This document shows positions 10,622 through 18,961 of a stretch of DNA of 64,000 nucleotides, in pieces (positions within the stretch are counted from its first letter, which is position 1; every line of letters starts with the position of its first letter). The stretch spans positions 1-64,000 of the forward strand of contig JAKPEG010000021.1 of assembly GCA_029552065.1 (NCBI GenBank). Direction: 5' to 3'. The notes under the pieces are model-generated. The model did no database searches. It was not told where the DNA came from and saw only the letters and a program-made list of their open reading frames with translations. The position numbers were made by a program, and so were the translations under genes. Origin of the DNA: Actinomycetes bacterium (GTDB lineage: Bacteria > Actinomycetota > Actinomycetes > Actinomycetales > Dermatophilaceae).

Positions 10622-10660
10622 GGTGCGTTTTCCTTCCACAAGAAGCCGTTGCGTTTCCGG
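10622..10660. promoter_or_regulatory. Candidate operator in the iclR/livG divergent region
   Basis: Direct repeat GGTGCGTTTTCC ... GTTGCGTTTCCGG (26-bp spacing), flanked by TTCACT (10609-10614) and AGTGAA (10663-10668). Confidence 0.35.
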
Positions 10661-10719
10661 ATAGTGAAAACATATGCTGCGTCACATCCGTTCCGTCGAG
10701 GTCGACGCGAGGAGTAGCC

Positions 10720-11568
10720 GTGCGCAGCCGGGCCTACGAGCACACGCTCAACTCCTCCGCCGTTCCGGTCGGGCACCCCGTTCTGCAGATCCGCGACGTC
10801 GAACTGCGCTTCGGCGGCGTCGTGGCCCTGCACGACGTGGGATTCGAGGTCACCCAGGGGCACATCCACTCGGTCATCGGACCCAACGGCGCAGGCAAGT
10901 CGAGTCTGCTCAACTGCGTGAGCGGCCTCTACCACCCGCAGCGCGGTTCGATCCGCCTCCATACCGGTGGCACCGGGTCGGTGGAAGCCACCCACGAGCT
11001 CACCGCGCTGCCCCCCTACCGGATCGCCCGGCTCGGCGTCGCGCGCTCGTTCCAGAACATCGAGTTGTTCTCCCAACTCACCGTGCTCGAGAACCTCATG
11101 CTCGGGCGGCATACCCGGATGCGCCACGGCGTGCTGTCCTCGCTCGTGTGGTTCGGTCCGGCCAGGGCGCAAGAGATCGCCAACCGGGGGATCGTCGAGG
11201 AGGTCATCGACCTGCTCTCCCTCCAGCCGTTCCGCCACCTGCCGGTCGGGGCCCTCGCCTACGGCATCCAGAAGCGGGTCGAACTCGGTCGCGCCCTGTG
11301 TCTGCAGCCCTCGCTGCTGCTCCTCGACGAGCCGATGGCGGGCATGAACTCCGAGGAAAAGGAGGACATGGCCCGCTACATCCTCGACGTGCACGAGCTC
11401 GCCGGGGTCACCGTCATCCTCATCGAGCACGACATGGCCGTCGTCATGGACATCTCCGACCGGGTGTCGGTTCTCGACTTCGGCCGCCTCATCGCCGACG
11501 GTACGCCGGATGAGGTGAAGGTCAACCCGGCCGTCGTCGAGGCCTACCTCGGGGCGGAGGACCTCTGA
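10720..11568 (+). CDS. livG: Branched-chain amino acid type ABC transporter ATP-binding protein (LivG-like)
   Basis: GPNGAGKSSLLNCVSGLYHPQRG ... GIQKRVELGRALCLQPSLLLLDEPMAGMNSEEKEDMARYILDVHE; GTG start after a purine-rich RBS. Confidence 0.9.
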   Translation: MRSRAYEHTLNSSAVPVGHPVLQIRDVELRFGGVVALHDVGFEVTQGHIHSVIGPNGAGKSSLLNCVSGLYHPQRGSIRLHTGGTGSVEATHELTALPPYRIARLGVARSFQNIELFSQLTVLENLMLGRHTRMRHGVLSSLVWFGPARAQEIANRGIVEEVIDLLSLQPFRHLPVGALAYGIQKRVELGRALCLQPSLLLLDEPMAGMNSEEKEDMARYILDVHELAGVTVILIEHDMAVVMDISDRVSVLDFGRLIADGTPDEVKVNPAVVEAYLGAEDL

Positions 11569-13610
11569 TGACCGAGCACGCGGGCACAGCACCCACGACG
11601 ACCTTCCCCCGCCTGTTGCAGGGGCTGGCGGCCACCCGGCCCGAGCAGACCGCCCTCCAGGAGAAGCGTTACGGCATCTGGCAACCGATGAGTTGGCAGG
11701 TCTACGCCGCCCGGGTCGCCGACTTCGCCCACGGTCTGGCCGCGCTCGGAGTCGGGCGTGGCGAGGTCGTCGCGGTCCTCGGCGACAACCGGCCCGAATG
11801 GCTCATCGCCGAACTCGCGGCCCAGAGCATCGGTGCGGCCGTCGTCGGGATCTACCCGACGAGCATCGGGGAGGAACTCAGCCACATCCTCACCCTCGCC
11901 CGGGTGAGGGTCGTCGTCGCCGAGGACCAGGAACAGGTCGACAAGCTCATCCGGCTCATCGCGGATCGCGACCAGGGAACCGAGGCTGCGACCGGCGACG
12001 GCTCCGCAAGCGGCGCGGCCGCCCCCGAAGGCCCTCCCCTCCTGCTCGAGACGGTCGTCTACTACGACCCGCACGGCCTCGAGCAGTACACCGAGTCCTA
12101 TCTGCGCGACTTCACTGCCGTCGAGGCCCTGGGCCGTGACTGGGGTGCCGAACATCCGGGCTGGCTCGACGAACAGGTCGCGCAGGGCTCGAGCGAGGAC
12201 GTCGCGGTCATCTGCACGACCTCGGGCACGACGAGCCGGCCGAAGCTCGCCGAGCTGTCCCACGCCAACCTGCTCGCCATGGCCGAGCACCTCACGGCGA
12301 TCGACCCGATCGACGGGAAGGACCGCTACGTGTCCTTCCTGCCCTTCGCGTGGATCGGCGAACAGATGCTCGCGGTCGCGTGCGGGCTGTCCAGGGGACT
12401 CACCTTGAGCTTTCCCGAGGATTCGGCGACCCAGAAGGCCGACATGCGCGAGATCGGCCCGGACGTGATGTTCTCGCCGCCGCGAATCTGGGAGGGGATG
12501 CTCTCCGAGGTCCAGGTACGCATCGACGAGGCCGGTCGACTCAAGCGGGCGGTCTTCGGCTGGGGCTATGCGATCGGCGACAAGGTCGCCGAGCGGCGCA
12601 TCCACGGCAAGGGGGCCGGCGCGCTCGCCCCGGTCCACTGGTTGGCCGACCAGGTCGCCCTGCGCCCGGTGCGCGACCAGTTGGGCCTCGCCCGCAACGG
12701 GCACGCCTACACCGGAGGCGCCCCTCTCGGCCCGGACGTCTTCCGGTTCTTCCACGCGATCGGGGTCAACCTCAAGCAGATCTACGGCCAGACCGAGATC
12801 TGCGGCATCGCCGTCGTCCACCGCGACGACGACATCGCCTTCCACACCGTCGGCACCCCGATCGCCGGCACGGAGATCCGGATCGACGACAACGGCGAGA
12901 TCCTCCTGCGATCCGCCTCGGTCTTCCAGGGCTACCACCGCAACCCCGAGGCGAGCGCCGAGGCCGTCGACTCCGAGGGGTGGCTGCACACGGGCGACGC
13001 CGGCTATCTCGACGAGCGAGGTCACCTGGTCGTCATCGACCGACAGAAGGACGTCCTCACGACGGCCGACGGCACCCGCTTCTCCTCGGCGTTCATCGAG
13101 AACAAGCTCAAGTTCAGCCCCTACATCGAGGAGGCGGTCACCTTCCCGCCAGAGGAGGGCGGTCAGGGGATGACCGCGATCGTGACGATCGACCCGCTCA
13201 CGACCGGCTCCTGGGCCGAGCACGAGCGACTCTCCTACACGACCTACACCGACCTCGCCGGCAAGCACGAGGTGCAGGACCTCGTCGCCGAGGAGATCAC
13301 CCGGGCCAACGAGGACCTTCCCGAGAGCATTCGGATCACCCGATTCGTGTTGTTGCACAAGCAGTTCGACCCCGACGACGACGAGATCACCCGCACCCGC
13401 AAGGTGCGCCGCAATGTCATCCAGACACGGTATGCCGCGATCATCGACGCGCTGGCCCGCGGCGACGAGCGCGTCGGGATCACGACGACGGTGACCTACC
13501 AGGACGGCACGACGATCGAACGCACCATCGACCTACGGATCGTCGACCTCACGACCTTCCGCGTCCCCGAGGGACGCGGCCGACGCCCGGTGTGGAGTGG
13601 TCGCCGATGA
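11568..13610 (+). CDS. Long-chain-type acyl-CoA synthetase / AMP-binding protein embedded in the liv operon
   Basis: MTEHAGTAPTTTFPRLLQGLAATRPEQTALQEKRYG...TTSGTTSRPKLAELSHANLL...YGQTEICG...LHTGDAGYLDERGHLVVIDRQKD; 1-bp overlap with livG and ATGA overlap with livH. Confidence 0.9.
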   Translation: MTEHAGTAPTTTFPRLLQGLAATRPEQTALQEKRYGIWQPMSWQVYAARVADFAHGLAALGVGRGEVVAVLGDNRPEWLIAELAAQSIGAAVVGIYPTSIGEELSHILTLARVRVVVAEDQEQVDKLIRLIADRDQGTEAATGDGSASGAAAPEGPPLLLETVVYYDPHGLEQYTESYLRDFTAVEALGRDWGAEHPGWLDEQVAQGSSEDVAVICTTSGTTSRPKLAELSHANLLAMAEHLTAIDPIDGKDRYVSFLPFAWIGEQMLAVACGLSRGLTLSFPEDSATQKADMREIGPDVMFSPPRIWEGMLSEVQVRIDEAGRLKRAVFGWGYAIGDKVAERRIHGKGAGALAPVHWLADQVALRPVRDQLGLARNGHAYTGGAPLGPDVFRFFHAIGVNLKQIYGQTEICGIAVVHRDDDIAFHTVGTPIAGTEIRIDDNGEILLRSASVFQGYHRNPEASAEAVDSEGWLHTGDAGYLDERGHLVVIDRQKDVLTTADGTRFSSAFIENKLKFSPYIEEAVTFPPEEGGQGMTAIVTIDPLTTGSWAEHERLSYTTYTDLAGKHEVQDLVAEEITRANEDLPESIRITRFVLLHKQFDPDDDEITRTRKVRRNVIQTRYAAIIDALARGDERVGITTTVTYQDGTTIERTIDLRIVDLTTFRVPEGRGRRPVWSGRR

Positions 13611-14488
13611 ACGAGTTCGCCCGCTTCGTCTCCCTCACCGTCTACGGCCTCGCCGACGGCGCGATCCTCGCGTTGGCCGCCCTCGGCTTCGTCCTCATCT
13701 ACAAGGCGACCCGGGTGATCAACTTCGCCCAGGGCGAGTTCCTCCTCGTCGGCGCCTATACCTTCTACACGGCCTTCGTCCTGCTGCGCCTGCCGCTCGT
13801 CCTCGCCGTGCTCGTCGGAGTCGCCTTCGCGATCCTGCTCGGTGTGCTCGTCGAACGCTTCGTCCTGCGACCGCTCGTCGGCGAGCACGCGATCAGCGTG
13901 ATCATGGTGACGATCGGGCTGTCCTCGGTCCTCAAGGCCGGCGTCCAGATGTTCTTCGGCACGGCGGTGCGCGAACAGCCCAAGATCCTCCCGACCGGGA
14001 GCATGGAAGTCGCCGGCGTCACGGTGCCGGTCAACCGGCTCCTGGTCATCCTCATCGCTGCCATCGTCCTGGCCGCCTTCACGGTCTTCTTCCGCAGGTC
14101 CCGTCACGGCGTTGCCATGCGCGCCGTCGCCGACGACCAGCAGGCCTCGCTCACCATGGGCATCTCGGTGCGCACGATCTTCGCCCTCGCCTGGGCGTTG
14201 GCCGCCGTGAGTGCCCTCATCGCCGGCGTCCTGCTCGCCGACCTGTCGGCGGTCGATCAGAACATCGCCTCGTTCGGCCTCATCGTCTTCCCGGTCGTCA
14301 TCCTCGGCGGGCTCGACTCGGTGCCCGGCACCATCGTCGGCGGTCTCACCATCGGACTGCTCAAGCAATACGTCTCCGGCTATGCAGATCCCGGCCTCGC
14401 CGAGGTCGTCCCCTACGTCGTCCTCGTGGCGATCCTCATGGTGCGCCCCTATGGCATCTTCGGCGAGACGCGGATCGAGAGGGTCTGA
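13607..14488 (+). CDS. livH: Branched-chain amino acid ABC transporter permease (LivH-like)
   Basis: MNEFARFVSLTVYGLADGAILALAALGFVLIYKATRVINFAQGEFLLVGAY. Confidence 0.93.
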   Translation: MNEFARFVSLTVYGLADGAILALAALGFVLIYKATRVINFAQGEFLLVGAYTFYTAFVLLRLPLVLAVLVGVAFAILLGVLVERFVLRPLVGEHAISVIMVTIGLSSVLKAGVQMFFGTAVREQPKILPTGSMEVAGVTVPVNRLLVILIAAIVLAAFTVFFRRSRHGVAMRAVADDQQASLTMGISVRTIFALAWALAAVSALIAGVLLADLSAVDQNIASFGLIVFPVVILGGLDSVPGTIVGGLTIGLLKQYVSGYADPGLAEVVPYVVLVAILMVRPYGIFGETRIERV

Positions 14489-14490
14489 CG

Positions 14491-15537
14491 ATGGCGACCG
14501 CGACCGGCATACATCATCGCTCATATCGCGCGGAGTTGCGCCTGCGGCATACCAAGGCCGAGTGGTTCCGTTTCGGCCTGGTCGTCGTGCTCCTGCTCGT
14601 CGTGCCCTACCTGCTCAACACCTATTGGCTGGGCATCGCCAACTCGATCCTCATCGCGGTGGTCGGCGCGGTCGGCCTCAACATCCTGGTCGGCTTCACC
14701 GGCCAGATCTCCCTCGGCCAGGGCGGCTTCCTCGCCGTGGGCGCCTACACCTCGGCGATCCTGTCCACCCGGGCGGGACTGCCCGTGCCGCTCGCGGTCG
14801 TCGTCGCCGTGCTCGTCACGGCCGGGGTCGGGGCGCTCTTCGGCCTGCCCGCCCTGCGCCTCAAGGGGCTCTATCTCGCGATCGCGACGCTCGCCTCGCA
14901 GGAGATCATCATGTTCGTCGTCCGACGGTGGGGCTTTCTCACCGAGGACCGCGGATACATCGAGGTCCCCCGGCTGGGCTTCATCGAGCGGGAGACCTTC
15001 GAGGTGCAGTGGTATTGGGTGCTCCTGCCGATCACCTTCCTCGCCGTGCTCATGGCCCGCAACCTCTTCCGCACCGCCCTCGGCCGCTCGTTCATGGCCG
15101 TGCGGGACCAGGACATCGCCGCCGAGGCCATCGGCGTCAACATCACCCGGACCAAGGTCACCGCCTTCGCCGTCTCGAGCGGCTTCGTCGGGCTCTCCGG
15201 CGCGCTCTCGGCCTACTACACCGAGACCGTGACCTGGGAACGGTTCACCCTCGACGTCTCCGTCCTCTATCTCGCGATGATCATCGTCGGCGGCCTGGGC
15301 AGCATCGCCGGCTCGGTCTACGGCGCGATCTTCATGATGCTGCTGCCCGCTCTGCTCACCGAGGTCGGCGACAAGGTGCGCGACGGTGCGCCGTTCATCG
15401 CCGAGCAACTACCCGCCATCAAGAACGCCGTCTTCGGCATCGCCATCATCACCTTCCTGCTCATCGAACCGCGCGGCCTCGATCGGATCTGGTCGCGCAT
15501 GAAGGACTACGTCCGCTTCTGGCCGTTCCGCTACTGA
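14491..15537 (+). CDS. livM: Branched-chain amino acid ABC transporter permease (LivM-like)
   Basis: LNILVGFTGQISLGQGGFLAVGAYTSAILSTRAGLPVPLAVV...GRSFMAVRDQDIAAEAIGVNITRTKVTAFAVSSGF. Confidence 0.93.
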   Translation: MATATGIHHRSYRAELRLRHTKAEWFRFGLVVVLLLVVPYLLNTYWLGIANSILIAVVGAVGLNILVGFTGQISLGQGGFLAVGAYTSAILSTRAGLPVPLAVVVAVLVTAGVGALFGLPALRLKGLYLAIATLASQEIIMFVVRRWGFLTEDRGYIEVPRLGFIERETFEVQWYWVLLPITFLAVLMARNLFRTALGRSFMAVRDQDIAAEAIGVNITRTKVTAFAVSSGFVGLSGALSAYYTETVTWERFTLDVSVLYLAMIIVGGLGSIAGSVYGAIFMMLLPALLTEVGDKVRDGAPFIAEQLPAIKNAVFGIAIITFLLIEPRGLDRIWSRMKDYVRFWPFRY

Positions 15538-15538
15538 C

Positions 15539-15575
15539 GGTATGCCGGGTGGTCGCCACGGCCACGCGGCATACC
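15539..15575. repeat. Inverted pair of the GTATGCC motif (intergenic hairpin)
   Basis: GGTATGCCG (15539-15547) and CGGCATACC (15567-15575), a perfect 9-bp dyad immediately after the livM stop. Confidence 0.8.
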
Positions 15576-15656
15576 CCTTCCCCCTCCGTCCCTCCGAGAG
15601 CCGCCCACCGGCATACGCAGTGCACCCGCAGGATCCCGGCAAGAACTGGAGTCTCC

Positions 15657-16853
15657 ATGACACACCTCACCCGGCGCGTTCTCCTCGCCGCCACCACCTC
15701 GCTCGTGCTCGGACTCACCGCATGTGGCGGGGGCGGCAGCAGCAGCAGCTCGGACACCACCCCGATCAAGGTCGGCATCATCGCCGACCTCACGGGTGCG
15801 ACCGGCGACGTCGGCAAGCCCTACCACGAGGGCATGCTCGGTTACATCGACTGGCTCAACGCCAAGGGCGGCATCAAGGGCCACAAGATCGAGGCGATGG
15901 CCAACGACTACGCCTACCAGGTCCCCAAGGCCGAGGAGCTCTACAAGAAGTACGTCACCGACGGGGCAGTCGTCATCCAGGGCTGGGGCACCGGCGACTC
16001 CGAGGCCCTGCGCACGAAGGTGGCCTCGGACAAGCTGCCGTTCATGAGCGCCTCCTACGCCGAGGTGCTCACCGACCCCAAGCAGTCGGCCTACAACTTC
16101 GTCGTCGCCCCGACCTACTCCGACCAGATGCGTGTCGCGCTCAACTGGATCGCCAAGGACGCCGGCGCTCAGGCCGAGGTGGCGGTCTTCCACAACGACA
16201 GCCCCTTCGGCACCGCACCGGTCGCCGACGGACAGAAGTGGATCACCGAGAAGGGTCTCAAGCTCGGTTACAAGGCCTACCCCATGCCCAAGACCCCCAA
16301 CTTCGTCGGACTGCTCTCGCAGGCCCAGTCGCAGGGTGCGAAGTACATCGTCATCCAGAACGTGTCCTCCCCCGCCGCGCAGGTGGCCAAGGACATCAAG
16401 GCGCAGAACCTCGGGATGAAGATCGTCTGCCTCAACTGGTGCGCGGACGAGCTGTTCGTCAAGACGGCCGGAGCAGAGAACGCCGAGGGCCACGTGATGC
16501 TCCAGCCGTTCGCCCCGGCCTCGGCCGGCAAGGAGGGCAACAAGGTCATCGACGACTACCTCAAGACCAAGAGCTCCACGCTCGACGCCAAGGGCCTGCA
16601 CTACGCCCAGGGCTGGTACACGATGGACGTCATGGCCAAGGGCATCGAGAAGGTGCTCGCCGGTGGCGGCAAGCTCACCGGTGAGGCGATCCGGTCCGCC
16701 CTCGAGACGATGGACGCGGTCGACACCGGCGGTGTCGTCGGCACCGGCAAGGTGAAGTTCTCGGCGGACTCCCACCGTGGCTCCACCGGCACGGGCATCT
16801 ACCAGGTCAAGAACGGCAAGTTCGTCGAGATCGCAGCCAACCAGGTCCCGTGA
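15657..16853 (+). CDS. livK: Branched-chain amino acid type ABC transporter substrate-binding lipoprotein
   Basis: MTHLTRRVLLAATTSLVLGLTACGGGG lipobox, then PIKVGIIADLTGATGDVGKPYHEGMLGYIDWLNAKGGIKGHKIE. Confidence 0.92.
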   Translation: MTHLTRRVLLAATTSLVLGLTACGGGGSSSSSDTTPIKVGIIADLTGATGDVGKPYHEGMLGYIDWLNAKGGIKGHKIEAMANDYAYQVPKAEELYKKYVTDGAVVIQGWGTGDSEALRTKVASDKLPFMSASYAEVLTDPKQSAYNFVVAPTYSDQMRVALNWIAKDAGAQAEVAVFHNDSPFGTAPVADGQKWITEKGLKLGYKAYPMPKTPNFVGLLSQAQSQGAKYIVIQNVSSPAAQVAKDIKAQNLGMKIVCLNWCADELFVKTAGAENAEGHVMLQPFAPASAGKEGNKVIDDYLKTKSSTLDAKGLHYAQGWYTMDVMAKGIEKVLAGGGKLTGEAIRSALETMDAVDTGGVVGTGKVKFSADSHRGSTGTGIYQVKNGKFVEIAANQVP

Positions 16854-16860
16854 CGGTGCC

Positions 16861-17709
16861 ATGACCGGCACGACGACGTCTGCGGGGGTGGCCGGAGCAC
16901 CGGCCACCCCCGAGGGGGGCGAGCTGCTCACCCTCAACAACATCGAAGTCATCTACGACGACGTCATCCTCGTCCTGCGAGGACTGTCGCTGCGGGTCCC
17001 CGAGGGCAAGGTCGTCGCTCTCTTGGGCTCCAACGGCGCCGGCAAGTCGACGACCCTCAAGGCGATCTCCGGCCTGTTGCCCACCGAGCACGGCGAGGTG
17101 ACCGACGGCTCGATCGTCTTCGGCGGCAAGGACGTCACGCACCTCGACGCCGCCGCTCGGGTCAAGCTCGGCCTCTCGCTGTGCATGGAGGGCCGGCACG
17201 TCTTCGAGCACCTCACGGTCGCGGAGAACCTCGTCGCCGGTGCCTACTTCCGCGGCGGCGCCGATCCTCGCGACCTCGCGACCGTCTACCACCTGCTGCC
17301 CAAGCTCAAGGACATGACCAACCGGGTGGCCGGCTACCTGTCCGGTGGCGAACAGCAGATGCTCGCGATCGGGCGGGCCCTCATGGGAAAACCGAAGCTG
17401 CTCATGCTCGACGAACCCTCACTGGGGTTGGCACCCCTGCTCGTCAAGGACATCTTCGGGTTCATCAAGCAGATCAACGAGGAGCTGGGACTCACCGTCC
17501 TGGTCATCGAGCAGAACGCCAGGCGCGCGCTCGAGGTCGCCGACCACGGCTACATCATGGAGCAGGGCCGGATCGTGCTCGAAGGTTCGGCGGCCGAACT
17601 GCGGGAGAACCCCGACGTCAAGGAGTTCTATCTCGGACTCGGCGACTCGGGGAGCCGCAAGAGCTTCCGCGAGGTCAAGCACTACAAGCGCCGCAAGCGC
17701 TGGCTCTGA
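16861..17709 (+). CDS. livF: Branched-chain amino acid type ABC transporter ATP-binding protein (LivF-like)
   Basis: GSNGAGKSTTLKAISGLLPTEHGEVTDGSIVFGGKDVT ... YLSGGEQQMLAIGRALMGKPKLLMLDEPSLGLAPLLVKDIFGFIKQI. Confidence 0.93.
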   Translation: MTGTTTSAGVAGAPATPEGGELLTLNNIEVIYDDVILVLRGLSLRVPEGKVVALLGSNGAGKSTTLKAISGLLPTEHGEVTDGSIVFGGKDVTHLDAAARVKLGLSLCMEGRHVFEHLTVAENLVAGAYFRGGADPRDLATVYHLLPKLKDMTNRVAGYLSGGEQQMLAIGRALMGKPKLLMLDEPSLGLAPLLVKDIFGFIKQINEELGLTVLVIEQNARRALEVADHGYIMEQGRIVLEGSAAELRENPDVKEFYLGLGDSGSRKSFREVKHYKRRKRWL

Positions 17710-17738
17710 CACCCGGATCGCAGGAAAGGACATCCTCC

Positions 17739-18959
17739 ATGGGGGCGCTGCACGCTGCCATCGACAGGTATGCCGCGGGCCTGGCTCCCGCGGTCGCCGC
17801 CACCGTCGCCGCGGGCCGGGACCAGGTCCCGGCCCTGGCCGACCGCCTCGCCGCGCACGGGATCGAGCTCGACGGCGGCCCGGAGGAGATCCTCGCCGCC
17901 CTCGATCGGCTGCCCGTGCTCGCCAAGGACGACGTGCTGGCCCGCCAGCAGGCCGACCCGCCGTTCGGCGGCATGCTGTCGGCGACGGCCGACGTCCGCC
18001 GGGTCTTCCAGTCCCCTGGGCCTCTCTACGAGCCGCAACTGGCCGGTCCTGACCCATGGCGCTGGGAGCCCTCACTGCGTGCCGCCGGGTTCGGCGCCGA
18101 GGACCTCGTGCTCAACTGCTTCGGCTATCACCTGTCCCCCGCGGGGGCGATGTTCGAGGAGGCCGCCCTCGCCCTCGGCGCGCGCGTGTTGCCCGGCGGG
18201 ATCGGCAACCAGGACCTGCAGGCGCAGGCGATCGCGGATCTCGGGGTGACGGCATACACCGGGCTGCCGAGCTATCTCAAGGCGATCCACGACCGCTTCG
18301 TCGAGCTCGGTCTGCCGCCCGCGCGCTGGCGGCTCACCAAGGCGCTCGTGACGGCCGAGCCGCTGCCCGAATCGTTGCGCGACCTGCTGCGTGAGTGGGT
18401 GCCGACCGTGCTCATGGCCTACGGGACGGCCGAGGCAGGGCTCATCGGCTTCGAAACCGAGCCTGGCGCCGGGCTCGTCCCGGCGGCCGGGCTCCATGTC
18501 TCCGTGTGTGACCTCGACACCGGCGCACCGCTCGTCGAAGGCGAGGGCCAGGTCGTCGTCACGCTGCTGCGCCCCGACTATCCGCTCGTGCGCTTCGGCA
18601 CGGGCGACCTGTCGGCCTGGCGGCTCGGCCCGGACGGCGACCTGCGGCTCGCCGGGGTGCTCGGGCGGGTGGGTGCCGCGGTCAAGGTCCGCGGCATGTT
18701 CCTGCACCCACGCCAGGCCGCTGCCGTGCTCACCGGTGTCCCCGACATCGAGGGATGGCGGTTCGTCATCGACCGGGTCGACCACCGGGACGAGCTCTCC
18801 TGCGAGGTCGTCGTGGCACCGGGCGCGGCGAGCGACAGCGTGCTCGCCACCGTCGCCGACCGGATCCGCTCCGGATTGCGCTTCGCGTGCAGTGTCGCCG
18901 CGGTCGGCGGGCTGCCTGCGGACGCCTCGCCGATCGAGGACCGGCGCGACTGGAACTGA
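17739..18959 (+). CDS. Phenylacetate-CoA ligase-like (PaaK-related) ANL family protein
   Basis: VRRVFQSPGPLYEPQLAGPDPWRWEPSLRAAGFGAEDLVLNCFGYHLSPAGAMFEEAALALGARVLPGGIGNQ...LMAYGTAEAGLIGFE...GDLSAWRLGPDGDLRLAGVLGRVGAAVKVRGMFLHP. Confidence 0.8.
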   Translation: MGALHAAIDRYAAGLAPAVAATVAAGRDQVPALADRLAAHGIELDGGPEEILAALDRLPVLAKDDVLARQQADPPFGGMLSATADVRRVFQSPGPLYEPQLAGPDPWRWEPSLRAAGFGAEDLVLNCFGYHLSPAGAMFEEAALALGARVLPGGIGNQDLQAQAIADLGVTAYTGLPSYLKAIHDRFVELGLPPARWRLTKALVTAEPLPESLRDLLREWVPTVLMAYGTAEAGLIGFETEPGAGLVPAAGLHVSVCDLDTGAPLVEGEGQVVVTLLRPDYPLVRFGTGDLSAWRLGPDGDLRLAGVLGRVGAAVKVRGMFLHPRQAAAVLTGVPDIEGWRFVIDRVDHRDELSCEVVVAPGAASDSVLATVADRIRSGLRFACSVAAVGGLPADASPIEDRRDWN

Positions 18960-18961
18960 GT

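Noticed and set aside
15531-16952. Long minus-strand ORF (473 aa) antisense to livK
   Set aside because: High-GC antisense artefact; the plus-strand lipoprotein is clearly the gene.
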